Shown here piece after piece: positions 21,316 to 31,641 of a DNA stretch of 64,000 nt (the stretch's first letter is position 1; each line of letters opens with the position of its first letter). The translations under genes and the position numbers were made by a program. The DNA is taken from NCBI GenBank assembly GCA_937924685.1, contig CALEVN010000026.1:62001-126000 (forward strand), read 5' to 3'. The notes under the pieces were generated by a model. The model saw only the letters and a list, made by a program, of their open reading frames with translations. It was not told the origin of the DNA and ran no database searches. This DNA is from an uncultured Candidatus Altimarinota bacterium. Its GTDB lineage: Bacteria > Patescibacteriota > Gracilibacteria > BD1-5 > JAGOOR01.

Positions 21316-21786
21316 TTATTTTAAAGCATTGATATGTATATCTCGAATCATCTGAAGCGATGATGTGACACTTTCGAGAGGGATTTCGCTGATTTTTTTA
21401 GAAAATTCTGGTATATGTTTTCGCATCATAGCTTCTATTTCATCGTGTTTTTTTTGTCCTATTTTTGTGAGTGTGATCTGTTTTTTTCTTCGATCAGAGG
21501 GGTCTTCTCTGCGGGAGACATATCCTGATTCTATCATACGATCGATGACACCAGAGAGATTCCCCTTTGTCGTATGATGATCACACCAGAGGTCTGTCAT
21601 GGTGTCGACTGTGCCACCCTTGGCTATGAGTTGTTTGATGATGCCAAATTGTATCATGGTGATATCACTTTTGGCGAAGAAAACTTTCTCTACAAAGAGA
21701 TGAACAGCATGGCTTGCCTCCATCAGAGATTTAAAAAAATCCATGACCTGATTTTCTGTTGGAGATGATTTTTTTGCAAAAAACAT
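21316..21786 (-). CDS. MarR-family transcriptional regulator
   Basis: The 156-aa protein has a winged-helix core: TMIQFGIIKQLIAKGGTVDTMTDL, the recognition-helix region TTKGNLSGVIDRMIESGYVSRRE and the wing DPSDRRKKQITLT, which is the MarR signature. Long helices at both ends would form the dimer interface. No in-frame UGA. It is the first gene of the operon with the adaptor and RND pump and presumably controls it in response to a ligand. The upstream region holds a direct repeat TAAACTA separated by short spacing (about 21790-21815) that could be an operator, but this is weak. Confidence 0.9.
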   Translation of the reverse strand: MFFAKKSSPTENQVMDFFKSLMEASHAVHLFVEKVFFAKSDITMIQFGIIKQLIAKGGTVDTMTDLWCDHHTTKGNLSGVIDRMIESGYVSRREDPSDRRKKQITLTKIGQKKHDEIEAMMRKHIPEFSKKISEIPLESVTSSLQMIRDIHINALK

Positions 21787-21865
21787 ATTGGTTTAGTAGT
21801 GAATAGTTTACACATAAAACAATATTTGCAATATAAAAAGGAAAGAAATTACCCCACTTTATACA

Positions 21866-22438
21866 TTATCTTGCCATTCTCTCTACCTTGTCGAGCATGT
21901 TCTGACATTCTTCGGGAGTTTTTTTTCTCATGCGTCCGAAGTTTGTATAGTTTTTGAGTTTTATACCACACCATCCGAGTACACCGAACTGGAGTATCAT
22001 GCGGAGAGGATTTCCGATAAACCAATAGAGAAAAGCAAACGCATCACAGGTACAGAAAACTCTCGCTGTTTTGCCCTTCAGAAGCTTCACAGGGAAGATA
22101 AAGGTATCCTTGGTATATTGATAGGCAAATCCACCAGTAAAGATCGTATCAAAGAAATTTTTGAGAATTGCGGGCATATTCACATGCCAAATAGGGAAGA
22201 CAAAGACGAGCTCATCAGCTGCTTTGATTTTTGTCTGAATAGCATCTCGAGTTGCATCAGGCTTTTTCATGTCTGCTTTTTCCTCGAACGTCAGATATCC
22301 CATCTTGAGATCAGTTTTATAGAGATCAAATATCTCAACTGTATGCCCATTTTTTTCTTTGGTTTCTCGGTATTTCTGAGCGATGGCATGAGTAAAGCCA
22401 TGAGAGCTTGGATGTGCAGTGATAATGAGTGAATGCAT
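21866..22438 (-). CDS. NAD(P)H:quinone oxidoreductase-like flavodoxin-fold protein
   Basis: The 190-aa protein starts MHSLIITAHPSSHGFTHAIA, the FMN phosphate-binding start of the MdaB/YwrO/KefF family. It contains VFPIWHVNMPAILKNFFDTIFTGGFAY, the classical motif for the flavin site and active-site loop. It probably transfers two electrons from NAD(P)H to quinones or other acceptors in the cytoplasm. An in-frame ATG 33 nt upstream would place the start inside the recF stop region, so the internal ATG is preferred. No UGA. It follows recF on the same strand with a 19-nt gap. Confidence 0.85.
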   Translation of the reverse strand: MHSLIITAHPSSHGFTHAIAQKYRETKEKNGHTVEIFDLYKTDLKMGYLTFEEKADMKKPDATRDAIQTKIKAADELVFVFPIWHVNMPAILKNFFDTIFTGGFAYQYTKDTFIFPVKLLKGKTARVFCTCDAFAFLYWFIGNPLRMILQFGVLGWCGIKLKNYTNFGRMRKKTPEECQNMLDKVERMAR

Positions 22439-22457
22439 AAATTGAGTGTAGGGATTT

Positions 22458-23513
22458 CTAATGCAAGTCAATTTGAGAAAGAGGTATTGGTAATCCTGCC
22501 GTATGATTTGGTTGAGTGGTCATAATAGTCGTCGTATCTTCGAAAAGTTGGCAGAGAATTTGAGTGTGGTCTGTATCGAGTTCTGAGAGGACATCATCGA
22601 GGAGGAAGAGCGGTTTTTTTCCTGAAATTTCCTCCACATATTTCCCGAGGAGTCGGATAAAAGCGAGCAAGAGAATCTTGTTTTCTCCACGAGAAAGAAT
22701 GTATTTTGTAGGAGACCAAGTCTTATTTATCTCAACTGAGAAGCTTATCTCATCCAGATGCGGACCAACGGTTGTCCGACCGACGACGAGATCGCGTTCG
22801 GTGTAGTCTGTGAGGAGCTTCAAAAATTCTTCTTTTGTGACTTCGTCGAGCGGATGTCGTTCCATCAGTTCGATTCTGACTGGGCCTGGGAGGTTGAGAT
22901 GGTCGAGTGACTGTTTTTGAAACCAGGTGAAAAATTTCCGACGCTCATGAATCACCTGCACAGCATATTCGGAGAGCAGGGTATTCCAGGAAGAGAGCTC
23001 TCATTTTGTCGCTTCTTTGTCCAAGATAGATTGGATAACTCGATTACGAGACGTGAGCGCCGTGCGATAATTTTTCTGAATTTTGTCATAGATAGGACTC
23101 GCGAAGACGAGCATCTCATCGAGAAAATTCCGTCGTTCACTTGGTTCTCCAGAGATGACGCGCAAATGATCACTCTGTATCCAAAATGCTCGATAAGGCA
23201 TCTTGTCTTCATATTTTGGTTTTGAGCAAGACAGCTCATCCATATACCACTTTGGAGAGCGATTTTTCCCATCAAACAGTGACTGAAAGAGTATTTCTCC
23301 ACACTGTAAACGGAGCGCCCATTCTGATGCTCCAAAAGATGATTTTTGTTCCCAGCTCGTATGGTGGGGGTTGCTCGCATTGACGAGAATTGAGATGGCT
23401 TCACAGAGAGTTGATTTGCCAGAACCATTATTACCGACGACGACCTGAAGAACTTCCTCTATGTGAAGAGTTTGGTTGCTGTAGTGTTTGAACTGATAAA
23501 GAGAAAGTTTCAT
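22458..23513 (-). CDS. recF: DNA replication/repair protein RecF
   Basis: The 351-aa SMC-like ATPase has Walker A GNNGSGKST (about residues 27-35), a degenerate ABC signature ILSRGENKILLLAFIRLL (family LSxGQxR) and Walker B LFLLDDVLSELD. The DNA-end region QSDHLRVISGEPSERRNFLDE corresponds to the RecF PxxRRxFLD motif. One UGA (23001) is read as Gly. RecF with RecO/RecR loads RecA at gaps. Gene order dnaN - phosphoesterase - recF on one strand resembles the oriC-proximal dnaN-recF pair with an insertion between them. Confidence 0.92.
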
Positions 23514-23519
23514 AGTTTG

Positions 23520-24242
23520 TTATAAAACAACTCCTCCACCCCTATATTCATTCACGCCATCACGATTTAATTTTCCAAGTCCTAAATAAGTAATCCGATT
23601 ATTTTTTTTTAGATTATCCATGTGATGATGGCCGTAAATCCAATATGTTCCATGGGGATTTTTTGGAATTTGAGCTAACAATCCCGCTAACTCTTCCAAC
23701 CTTTTATTTGTCATAGAGGGGCTAAAAGTACTACCTAATATTTGCTGAACGATTGATGAAGGAGCATCATGTGTAATTATAATACGTGGAGCCATACTTA
23801 ATCATCTGATTTTTTCTATTATTTCATCAAATTGTTCGGCAGTTAACTCTTCAGAATATTCATTGTGTCTTGTACTTGCAAAACGATCAGGAGTGTTTGC
23901 CCCTCTAATGGTTATTATTTGATTATTATTTGATATTCAAAAATCTCATAAACTCAACCTGTCATGGGGCGTAATTCATCCATCATGATTTCCAAGATTG
24001 ATTCTAATATTTCTTCTAATCTCTGGAGGTAAATACTTTTCAAAATCGTCTCTTGCCTTTTTATCAGCCGCACAGTCACCGACATGAACGATGAGGTGTG
24101 CTTTTTTAAATGCAATTTTTTCTTGAACGAAACCTCTTACCTTATCAGCCAATTTAGTTACATATCAGTGGTTGTCTCCAACAATACATATATTTCATAT
24201 TCAGGGGTCTTCAAAACGGTTTATAAGAAGAGAAGAGCTCAT
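23520..24242 (-). CDS. Calcineurin-like metallophosphoesterase
   Basis: The 240-aa protein carries the metal-binding motifs of the calcineurin-like family in order: IVGDNHGY (in place of GDxHG), VGDCAA, NLGNHDGG, ITHDAP and YGHHHM near the C-terminus. Seven UGA codons must be read as Gly, some inside these motifs, so in the standard code it would be invisible apart from its last 91 residues. It lies 6 nt downstream of dnaN and 6 nt upstream of recF on the same strand, so it is probably in their operon. The substrate (nucleotide, phosphoprotein or nucleic acid) is unknown. Confidence 0.85.
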
Positions 24243-24248
24243 AATAAT

Positions 24249-25364
24249 TTATATTTTGAGCGGCATGATGATATGTCTGAAATCTTCTTCTTTAGTATTC
24301 AAACTAGTGCCTTGGATGAGAATAGGGGAGAGGCTGGTCTCAAATCCTATTCGTACATCATCACCTTCGACGACCTGAAGTGCGTCAATAAAGTAGGTCG
24401 CATTGAGCCCCACTTGGTCATTTCCTTCGACTTCTGCTGTGATTTCTGTTTCACTTGCGCCAAGCTCTGTATCACCAGAATCGAGACGTATAACACCGGT
24501 ACCCTCGAGTCACATTTTTACATTGAAATTGTTTTCTCGTGCGATGAGGCTGACTTGTCTCAGTGCTTGTATAAGTTTTGAACGATCAGTGAGTGCATTG
24601 ACGCTGGTAGATTTTGGAAAGAAATTTCCATAGTCTGGAAAGTGCCCATTCAAAAGTCTCGAATAGAGGAGAACATTTTCATAGACGAGGAGAACCTGAT
24701 TATCGGCAAAGTAGATGTCGACACTGACACCATCTGCGAGAGTTTTCATGATTTCATTGGCACTTCGAGCTGGGAGAATGATGGCGATTTTTTTATCGAT
24801 ACCAGTATTGCAGTTATAGCGATATTCTGAGAGTCGGAAGCTATCAGTCGAAGCAAATGTCACGTAATCAGAATAAACCTGGATGTAGACGCCAGCGAGT
24901 GTTGGTCGTATATTTCCGCTCGCACAAGAAAAGAGTGTTTTTGAGAATGCTCGTTTGAGAATGTCGGCTGAAATCGTGAATTTTGTATCACGTCGTGTCA
25001 CCGGTATCATCGGAAATTCATCTGCTCCGAGACCCTTGTAGCGCATTTTTTGTTTGTTGGCTGTGAAATTGAGCGTGTGACCAGTATCAGTTTTTATCTT
25101 GAGACGAGTTGGATCGAGGAGATTGAGGTATGATGCCAGAAAGCGAAATGATACGGTGATATCGCCGGGTTCTTTTATCTCGACATCATTTTCGATCGTA
25201 TATTCGATAGCCATCTCGAGATTATTGGCAATCACTGTCAGCTTTTCATTTGTTGCTCTGAGGAGGACGTTCTCGAGAATCGGTGTTGTCGGGCTATTCA
25301 CAACGGCGTGAGCGACAGTCTTGATGGCTGTAAATAGGGTATCCGAATCGAGTTCTATATGCAT
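24249..25364 (-). CDS. dnaN: DNA polymerase III beta subunit (sliding clamp)
   Basis: The 371-aa length and three-domain layout fit DnaN. Family motifs include NSPTTPILENVLLRA, a domain-2 LAGVYIQV...FASTDSFRLSEYR segment, the domain-3 start IILPARSANEIMK, and the C-terminal HIIMPLKI that corresponds to the usual YxxMPMRL end. One UGA (24510) is read as Gly. The ATG at 25362-25364 begins the normal MHIEL start; the open frame further upstream runs into the tRNA. It is the processivity clamp for the replicative polymerase. Confidence 0.95.
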
Positions 25365-25402
25365 AAAGAGAGTATTACGTAAAAATCGAGAGAACAAGTA
25401 TA

Positions 25403-25486
25403 TGGTAGCTCCGGTCGGACTCGAACCGACATGAGTCGCCTCAATGGATTTTGAGTCCATCGTGTCTACCATTCCACCACGGAGCC
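25403..25486 (-). tRNA. tRNA-Leu (CAA)
   Basis: An 84-nt cloverleaf with acceptor stem GGCTCCG/CGGAGCT, anticodon stem-loop GGACTCAAAATCC (anticodon CAA), the long variable arm expected for a class II tRNA, a TTCGAGTC T-loop and an encoded 3' CCA. Confidence 0.95.
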
Positions 25487-25589
25487 ATATCACTTGCTTG
25501 TATGCGGTTGCCCTATGGCTTCCATCACCGCACAAGGATATAGAAAAAGATGATTTTTGCAAAGAATAAGACGACTATTTTTCAATGAA

Positions 25590-25616
25590 TTGACAAAGAG
25601 GTTTTTTTCTTATATT
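25590..25616 (+). promoter_or_regulatory. Putative sigma70-type promoter
   Basis: Consensus TTGACA (25590-25595) and TATATT (25611-25616), 15 nt apart, reading towards the small open frame at 25641. Confidence 0.45.
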
Positions 25617-25640
25617 AGCAACACTTTTCAATATCATTAT

Positions 25641-25883
25641 TATGAATACAAGCAGCATTCCGCATCCAAGGAACGATAATACTTTTCCTGTAAACCAAAT
25701 ACCAATTCTGGCACCATAGACCTCCACAGAGTTCCTCTTACAGAGAGTGTAACTCGACAGATAATCTCATTACTCACTCTAGGAGATCCGAGAGTTGTAC
25801 ATATACCACATACATTTCCCAATCGTGGAGAAATGCGAAAAGGACCATTTGTAACTCAATATATTCTTCCAACAAGATTCTAA
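25641..25883 (+). pseudogene. Possible small gene split over two frames
   Basis: An ATG at 25641 opens a 25-codon frame ending in TAG. A second frame, shifted by -1 and overlapping it from about 25679, runs without stop to TAA at 25881-25883 and encodes a protein-like sequence (IDLHRVPLTESVTRQIISLL, then PNRGEMRKGPFVTQYILP). The second frame has no good start of its own. A promoter-like sequence lies upstream. It may be a frameshifted gene, a programmed frameshift or an assembly error. I do not recognise the product. Confidence 0.35.
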
Positions 25884-27706
25884 GAAATGAGTTTTAAGAA
25901 GAGATTTCTGACTATTTCTCTTCCATTTTCTGTCATCACAGACTCAGGATGAAACTGGACACCAAGCATTTTTTTCTCAGGACAATGTATCATGTCGATA
26001 CTTCCGTCAGTTTTTTTATGTACCGCACCATTTTGGATATCTCAAAAACCAGCAAAGGAGTTATAATGTCACACTTTTTCTCACTTTCCATCTATGAGAG
26101 ATTTTCTCTGGATGCCTTGAAGCGGTGTGATAAGTTTTTTTACTTCGAGTCAGAGATGCTGGCAGATTGCCTGGCAACCTAAGCATATCCCAAGGAGAGG
26201 CGTCTTTCATCGGTGTAAGAGGATTTCTCTGATACGATTCATTTTTGAATCATTAGCATCATTGATATCCCCAGGTCCACCACCGAAGACGAGAATATCT
26301 TCATGGGGTTCGTAGTCAGAGTAGGATACAACCTGAACTTGTGCTCCGAGTGACTGTATCATCACGCCGAGAATGTGAGCAAAATTATCATCGAAATTAA
26401 TAACGGTTACTTTTTTACCGATGAGTTCTGGGGAATGCTCGAGTATTTCTTGTTTTCTCATGAGAAATGAATTGAGATGAGCATTTCTCTGCATTCTCAT
26501 ACGTCTTTGGAGTACACAGGCGTGTATTGATGAGAGATGGGGATGATTCATGGTTGTTTCTGGAGAAGTAAGGACCCTTCTCACTCCAGCGGATTTGCTT
26601 CTGGTTTCTTCGGCTTCTGCATATGGATCAGAGTCGAGAGTGATTCCTGCTCCAGCGGATTGGGTTGTAGTAGGTTCTCTATGATTGAGCATGATTCCAC
26701 GTATGCTAATGGCTGTATCTATATTACCACTATTTTTATATACTCCGAAGACCCCACCATAGTATCCGCGTGATACTTCTTCGAGTCGAGTAATGATTTC
26801 GCAGGCTCGATTGATGGGGCTACCGGTGAGCGTTGGTGCATTGAGAGTTTTTCTGAGAGCATCGATGACATGTGTGCCGGGTACCACTCGTCCAGATATC
26901 CGATATTCTGTATGTATGACTGCCCCTGTTTCACGGAGAAACGGTCACTCTATTTCTCCATGAGGACAAAATTCGGCGATGATTTTTGTTCCTTCATCGA
27001 GGAGCATCGCGAGTTCTTTTGATTCTTTTTCATTACGAAATGCGAATTCTTCGAGTCGAGATAAAAATGTCGCCTCATCACCAATCTTCAGAGTACCAGC
27101 AATCGGATTTGTCGTGGCACGACCATTTCGTATGGTAAGGTGACGTTCTGGACTGGCATAGAGATAGGATGCTTCTGGTGTGCGGAAAAGAGCAGTCATA
27201 TAGGTTCATTGAATCATCAAGAGTCGATGAAGCAGGGCAAGTGGTGTTTTTTCTGGGTTCATACCTTGTATCGGTGATACAAAATGACGTGCCAAAACCG
27301 CCTGACATATATCACCATTCCGTATGTGTGTTTGTATTTTTCTCACCTTTTCTGTGTAGACATCATCAGTCATACTCGGTTGGACTTCTCCAAGTGAAAA
27401 ATTATCATCACCATGCTCTCGAAGAACATGTGTAAGCTTGTCACGGGTATAATATTGGACATCACGAATATCAGAAACAAGAGCGAGTATGGGTTCATCG
27501 CCAATCGCTGTACGATCAGCTTCTTGCATGAGTCTAGAAGGGGTGAGAAAGGTCACTACTTTCCCCGGAGTTTGGAGTTCTTGCATTTCCTTGAGTGTCG
27601 CAGGCCGCACAAGTTCTCAGGGGTATATGCGAGCATGATTGTCATGAGCGATGATAGCGTAACTGTCGCCTCTGAGTGAGGCGGGAATAGAATTATTTGG
27701 TTTCAT
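25880..27706 (-). CDS. PhzE/TrpEG-like chorismate-utilising enzyme with fused glutamine amidotransferase
   Basis: The 608-aa protein has an N-terminal chorismate-binding domain, with the segment ALRKTLNAPTLTGSPINRAC followed by RLEEVSRGYYGG, as in PhzE and related anthranilate/ADIC synthases. A class I amidotransferase domain follows (about residues 430-608: GGGPGD, PLLGICLGCQAIC with the nucleophilic Cys, and QFHPESVMTENG with the catalytic His-Glu). Eight UGA codons are read as Gly; several fall at conserved sites such as LLHRGKTPLLG. The fused order TrpE-TrpG and about 600-aa length match PhzE. It would aminate chorismate using glutamine. Whether the product is anthranilate, ADC or ADIC is open. 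No other trp, pab or phz gene is in the window. Confidence 0.88.
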
Positions 27707-27726
27707 AAAATGTAAATTAAAATATA

Positions 27727-27744
27727 TAATGTATTACTACGGTG
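27727..27744. promoter_or_regulatory. Candidate TrpR-like operator, copy 1
   Basis: TAATGTATTACTACGGTG lies 20 nt before the PhzE-like start. It matches 16 of 18 positions of the site upstream of the trpR-like gene (28220-28237), and both follow an AATATATA run. Confidence 0.6.
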
Positions 27745-27775
27745 TAACAAAAGAGCTACAAAAAAGAGTTAGTTC

Positions 27776-27945
27776 GTCATTCCGGGCAAGGATTTTCATT
27801 GCGCTAGCAGGGAAATCCACGACCCGGAATCCAGGTGAATTGTTCAATCATTTAGTAGAATATGAACGCTTTGCGTAGTATTTTTCCTGGATTCCACATC
27901 TTCACTCTCCTCCTATGGAGGGTTCGCTCGTCTGGAATGACAGAG
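27776..27945. repeat. REP-like inverted repeat pair
   Basis: GTCATTCCGGGC...CCGGAATCCAGGT and, about 110 nt on, CCTGGATTCC...GGAATGACAG are mutually inverted, so the region can fold as a large hairpin. It is a diverged relative of the CCCGAC...GTCGGG elements and lies between the PhzE-like and TrpR-like genes. Confidence 0.6.
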
Positions 27946-27949
27946 AAAT

Positions 27950-28210
27950 TTACTTTCGCCACCCTTCTTTTATTCTTCCGTATTGAAGAATACGTGAGCC
28001 CCGACTGACAGTGGTTATAGATATTTCGAGCTCTTCGGCTATTTCTCGCTGAGTTTTACCAGCCACGAGAGCATGCATGATTTTGATTCGTTCATCTATA
28101 GCTTCGATTTCCCCAGGACTGAGCATATCTTCGAGAAACCCATCAAGATCATCTTTGTGACGTTTGAGTTCTGCGATTATGTTGCTGCGGAGAGTGGCTT
28201 GGTAGGACAT
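27950..28210 (-). CDS. TrpR/YerC-family repressor
   Basis: The 86-aa all-helical protein contains MLSPGEIEAIDERIKIMHAL and the helix-turn-helix GKTQREIAEELEISITTVSR followed by GSRIL, the signature of the Trp repressor superfamily (TrpR/YerC/YecD). TrpR binds tryptophan and represses trp genes. Here the gene is immediately upstream of, and on the same strand as, a PhzE/TrpEG-like gene, and both have the same 18-bp motif before their starts, which suggests autoregulation and control of the enzyme. No UGA. Whether it senses tryptophan is an inference; YerC-type members may not. Confidence 0.88.
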   Translation of the reverse strand: MSYQATLRSNIIAELKRHKDDLDGFLEDMLSPGEIEAIDERIKIMHALVAGKTQREIAEELEISITTVSRGSRILQYGRIKEGWRK

Positions 28211-28219
28211 AATATATAC

Positions 28220-28237
28220 TAGTGTATTACTACGATG
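28220..28237. promoter_or_regulatory. Candidate TrpR-like operator, copy 2
   Basis: TAGTGTATTACTACGATG lies 9 nt before the trpR-like start. TAGT-GTATT-ACTA forms an inverted repeat. See the matching site at 27727. Confidence 0.6.
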
Positions 28238-28287
28238 ATATACAGAGTGCAGAGAAAGTCAAAAAGATTTTTGTGAATATATATGCT

Positions 28288-29847
28288 TTATTTTCTTCTG
28301 AGCCAGATAGCATTCCAACTATATCACGATATATCTTCCCCGGTAAATGATTTCTGTTTTGTTGTGTCTGTTCCGGTGAATTTATTTTTGTCTCCTAATC
28401 CGGTTATAATTGTATCATACGGATCACCGCTTCCGCTTAATGTTCCAGTCAGGATAAAACTCTCACTCGATCAAGCTGGTAGTGCGTAGGGTGTATTAAA
28501 TTTGATTTCTACTTGTACATCCTTATCGAACTCATTTATTTTATTTACCATAGTCATGGTGACATCAATGATTTTTTCTTTGCTATCACGAAGTTTGAGA
28601 TTAGAGATGGTGAGTTTTTTGGTGTAGATGTTTATATTCAGAGGGAGAGTTTTTAGGAGTATATCTGATTTGTTCGCTATTATGTCGAGCTTCATAAAAT
28701 AAGTATCTTTTCCATAGACAAGCCCCGTTGTGTTATCGAGCAGGGCCATACCAAGAGGGGTATATGTATTTTCATCATTTTGATTGTCTCATTCGTTTTC
28801 AGTATTGTTTCCTTCATTTTCAGCTGTGATAGTAATTGTTTTTTTGGATTCTACCCCTGTATTGATATCTTTTACAGTCACGGTTTTTTCTCCAGTCGAT
28901 TTAAATGTGATTGATTTCGGGAGGTTTATACTACCGTTTGAGAGCGTTTGTGGAGTGAGAGGTACGATAGCAGTTGGATCTCCTTCGATGAGTATCAGGA
29001 TGGATTTGTTGTAGTTTGTGTCAGTACTATTATCATTTTTTACTGCAAAAATTTCTACGTCTATCGGAGTGTTGATAGTGGCAGAAGACGGAAGGGAAAT
29101 ATTAAAGCTTTTAAAAGTGTCTTCTGAAGCGTTTAAGCATGCTCCATTGCTACATCCATTTGCACAGGTTGTGGTAATGCTATGAGCAGTATCATTTTCA
29201 TACATACTGTTTATGCATCTATACTGCTTGAGTTCATTGTTAGTACAAACATCGGGAAAGGATATATTTGCCTTATAGACCATTTTTACCTCACCGGCCA
29301 GAGATATGTCGTTATTGGGATCATTTGTTGTACATATTTTTTCTCGTACCCCTTCATACCAAGTGATATACAGTGTTGAGAGACGTATGTCGTTTGTGAG
29401 TGTATTTATTGATTGTGCGAGTTTTTTTATCTGATCTTTTGTCGTCACGGCACTCATATCATTCTCAAAACCTGAATCAAGGTATGTATGAAATTCATCC
29501 GTTCGTCCGAGTGACAGACTGAGAATTTTTTCTCCAATGGTATTGAGATGGTATTCTCCATTATCACCACTAAATCAATGAGACGAGAGGAGGACTACTA
29601 GATTTTTCTTATCATCATCACGAAAACTATTAATTCGAGGAATTCGCGCAGATGAATCATGGTATACCTGCTCGAGAAGGGTAAGCTGATCCTCAGTAAG
29701 TGCGATAGGCATTACACGAGATTCAAGCCCCTGCATGAGAGTCATGGCTTGAGCGAGTTTTTCTTGTGAAAATTGTGGACCACTTGCCCTCCACCATAAA
29801 AAACTTAACAGACCTGCTACTATAAGAATGAGAATTTTTTTGTTCAT
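28288..29847 (-). CDS. Exported protein, paralogue of the 56.8-kb Cys-rich protein
   Basis: The 519-aa protein has an N-terminal signal anchor (MNKKILILIVAGLLSFLWW). It is clearly homologous over about 230 residues to the protein at 56802: shared LAQAM..M.GL, DQLTLLEQVY, KDQIKKLAQS.NTLTNDIRL, YEGVR.KICTTNDP and CANGCS..CL segments. The middle has Ig/beta-rich domains (SITFKSTGEKTVTVKDINTG). It differs in its C-terminal part, which is shorter and ends LTGTLSGSGDPYDTIITG...WNAIWLRRK. Four UGA codons are read as Gly. It lies 18 nt downstream of yidC. Function unknown; surface-exposed or secreted by inference. Confidence 0.75.
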
Positions 29848-29865
29848 ATTTTTCTTACAACCATT

Positions 29866-31098
29866 TTACCCTACGACATTCCCAGCTTTATCACGGATGA
29901 TGATTTTTTTGTCCTCGGCTTGTTTATTTGCCACATATTGCTGACATATCATAAAGAGTGTTCCGATGAGCCAATAGAGACCGACACCTGCTGGAAATTG
30001 AAATGCGAAGAGTCCTGCCATTGCTGGAAAGACATAGATCATCATCTTTTGCATTTGTTGCATATCAGGAACATTTGGGTCTTTTGGTTTTTCTTCTTTT
30101 TCTGCTTGTTTTGCCTTGAGTTTTTTCTGAGAGAGCCACATCTGACCAAATTGTAATCCGCCAGTGAGTACACCAAGTACGATCCCTACGATACCCCCGC
30201 TTTTTTCGAGATGAAGTCAGAAAAAGTACGTATTGAGAGTGACATTTTTGAGTTCTTGAAGCCATGCAACATGGTACAGGTGAGCAAAATTGCTCGGGTC
30301 TGAAATATGAAGAATGACCTGATAGAGGACAATCAAAATAGGGATTTGTATCAGGATAGGAAGACAGGAACCAAGCGGATTTACCCCTTCTCGTTTGTAG
30401 AGCTCCATCATCTTCATGCCTATCTTTGCTTGATCGCCTTTGAATTCTTCTTGAATAGCTTTTATCTTTGGTTGTATGACCTGCATACGACGCTGTGAAA
30501 CGAGCATTTTTTGTTGAGGAATGAGCAGTCCCAAGCGGATAATCAGAGTGATGGTGATGATAGCCCAACCGAGACTATGGCCTGGGAAAACGAGCACGAG
30601 AGCAGCAAAAAAGTTGTAGACAGGATTATAGAATATCGTTCGGAAAAAGAGACGAATATACCCAGCATGACTTATCGTGATTGAAATATCTGAGTGTTTC
30701 TCTGTCGATGGTTGTGTGTAGGAAAATGTGAGTGTCGTCGTTGGTATGTTTTCAAAACTTGTCTGAAATGTCAGTATGTCTTCTTTTGTTTTTCCAAAGA
30801 GCGGAGTCGTCGCTTTGGCTGGAGCTGTGACTGTACGACAAAATGCTTCCGGGAGGGCTGTTTTTTGGACACCATTTGCTATTACCTCGATATCCTTACA
30901 CGTATCTACGGTGACGTCTGTATCTCATTCATTGATGAGAGAGATGACAGGCGTAGTTGGTAATACAAAGCTCGATGTATCACTCATGATTCGTACGGGT
31001 GGCGGGAGAGGCGCGGCTTTTTGCTGGGCACTGCGCCATGCAAAAATCACAACAAAAACAAGGTAGACCGCTATGAGAGTTTTTTTGGAGATATTCAT
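29866..31098 (-). CDS. yidC: Membrane protein insertase YidC/Oxa1 family
   Basis: The 410-aa protein has an N-terminal anchor, an extracytoplasmic domain of about 130 residues, and the five-helix insertase core: FAALVLVFPGHSLGWAIITI, a cytoplasmic QKMLVSQRRMQVIQPKIKAI hairpin, GVNPLGSCLPILIQIPILI and FPAGVGLYWLIGTLF. The positively charged first-helix region and the GxxPxxxxLPxLxQ motif are diagnostic. Two UGA codons are read as Gly. It inserts membrane proteins with or without SecYEG. Gene order rpmH - rnpA - (small membrane protein) - yidC is the conserved oriC-proximal cluster. Confidence 0.93.
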
Positions 31099-31123
31099 GG
31101 GCTAGAGTATAGCAGAAAAATAG

Positions 31124-31153
31124 AAAAAGGAAGCCTCAAGAGACTTCCTTTTA
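31124..31153 (-). terminator. Rho-independent terminator
   Basis: On the minus strand AAAAGGAAG-TCTCTTGAGG-CTTCCTTTTT, 14 nt after the small membrane protein stop and before yidC. Confidence 0.75.
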
Positions 31154-31166
31154 TCGCTATGGGAAT

Positions 31167-31583
31167 TTATTTTTTAGGCGTTGCTAGTACATCATTCACT
31201 GTCACAGTGCTTATAGCACCATCTTCTCATTCTTTTAATTTGATGATAATTTCTTGAGGTTTTCTGTGTGTAGCCGATCGTAGAATACTTTCTGTCGCAA
31301 CTATGAGTCTACCTAGGACATCGTCTGCATCTTGGGGGTGTCATAGTCTCATTGCGACACTATCGCTTACGGCTCTTCTTTCTGCACTCAAATCCCCTTC
31401 ATGTCTCAGATATCATACGATGCCAGTTACTGCGAGAGTCACAGCCAAAGCAACCGACTTTCCTGTTAAGCCGTAGCCTGGTCCATCTATCTTTCTTTGT
31501 TCTGCAGTTCTACGAGTGAGCCACCAATTTCTCTCATGTGCATCCCAGCTCGATCCAGCCGGTTCAAATTTAAAAACACCCAT
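31167..31583 (-). CDS. Hypothetical small membrane protein
   Basis: The 138-aa protein is not recognised. A charged N-terminal region (WDAHERNWWLTRRTAEQRK) precedes one transmembrane segment (KSVALAVTLAVTGIVGYL). A soluble helical tail and a short beta-rich C-terminus (GAISTVTVNDVLATPKK) follow. Three UGA codons are read as Gly, so it is not visible as one frame in the standard code. It sits between rnpA and yidC where other bacteria often have yidD, but there is no YidD motif. A terminator follows it. Confidence 0.7.
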
Positions 31584-31641
31584 ATATGATTATTAAGTTA
31601 TGATATCTCATTCTCCTCTCTTTATTTTTTTGTCAATTTTT

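Noticed and set aside
30694..31066. Cys-rich plus-strand frames opposite yidC
   Set aside because: Shadow of the yidC N-terminal domain on the other strand; yidC is supported by family motifs.
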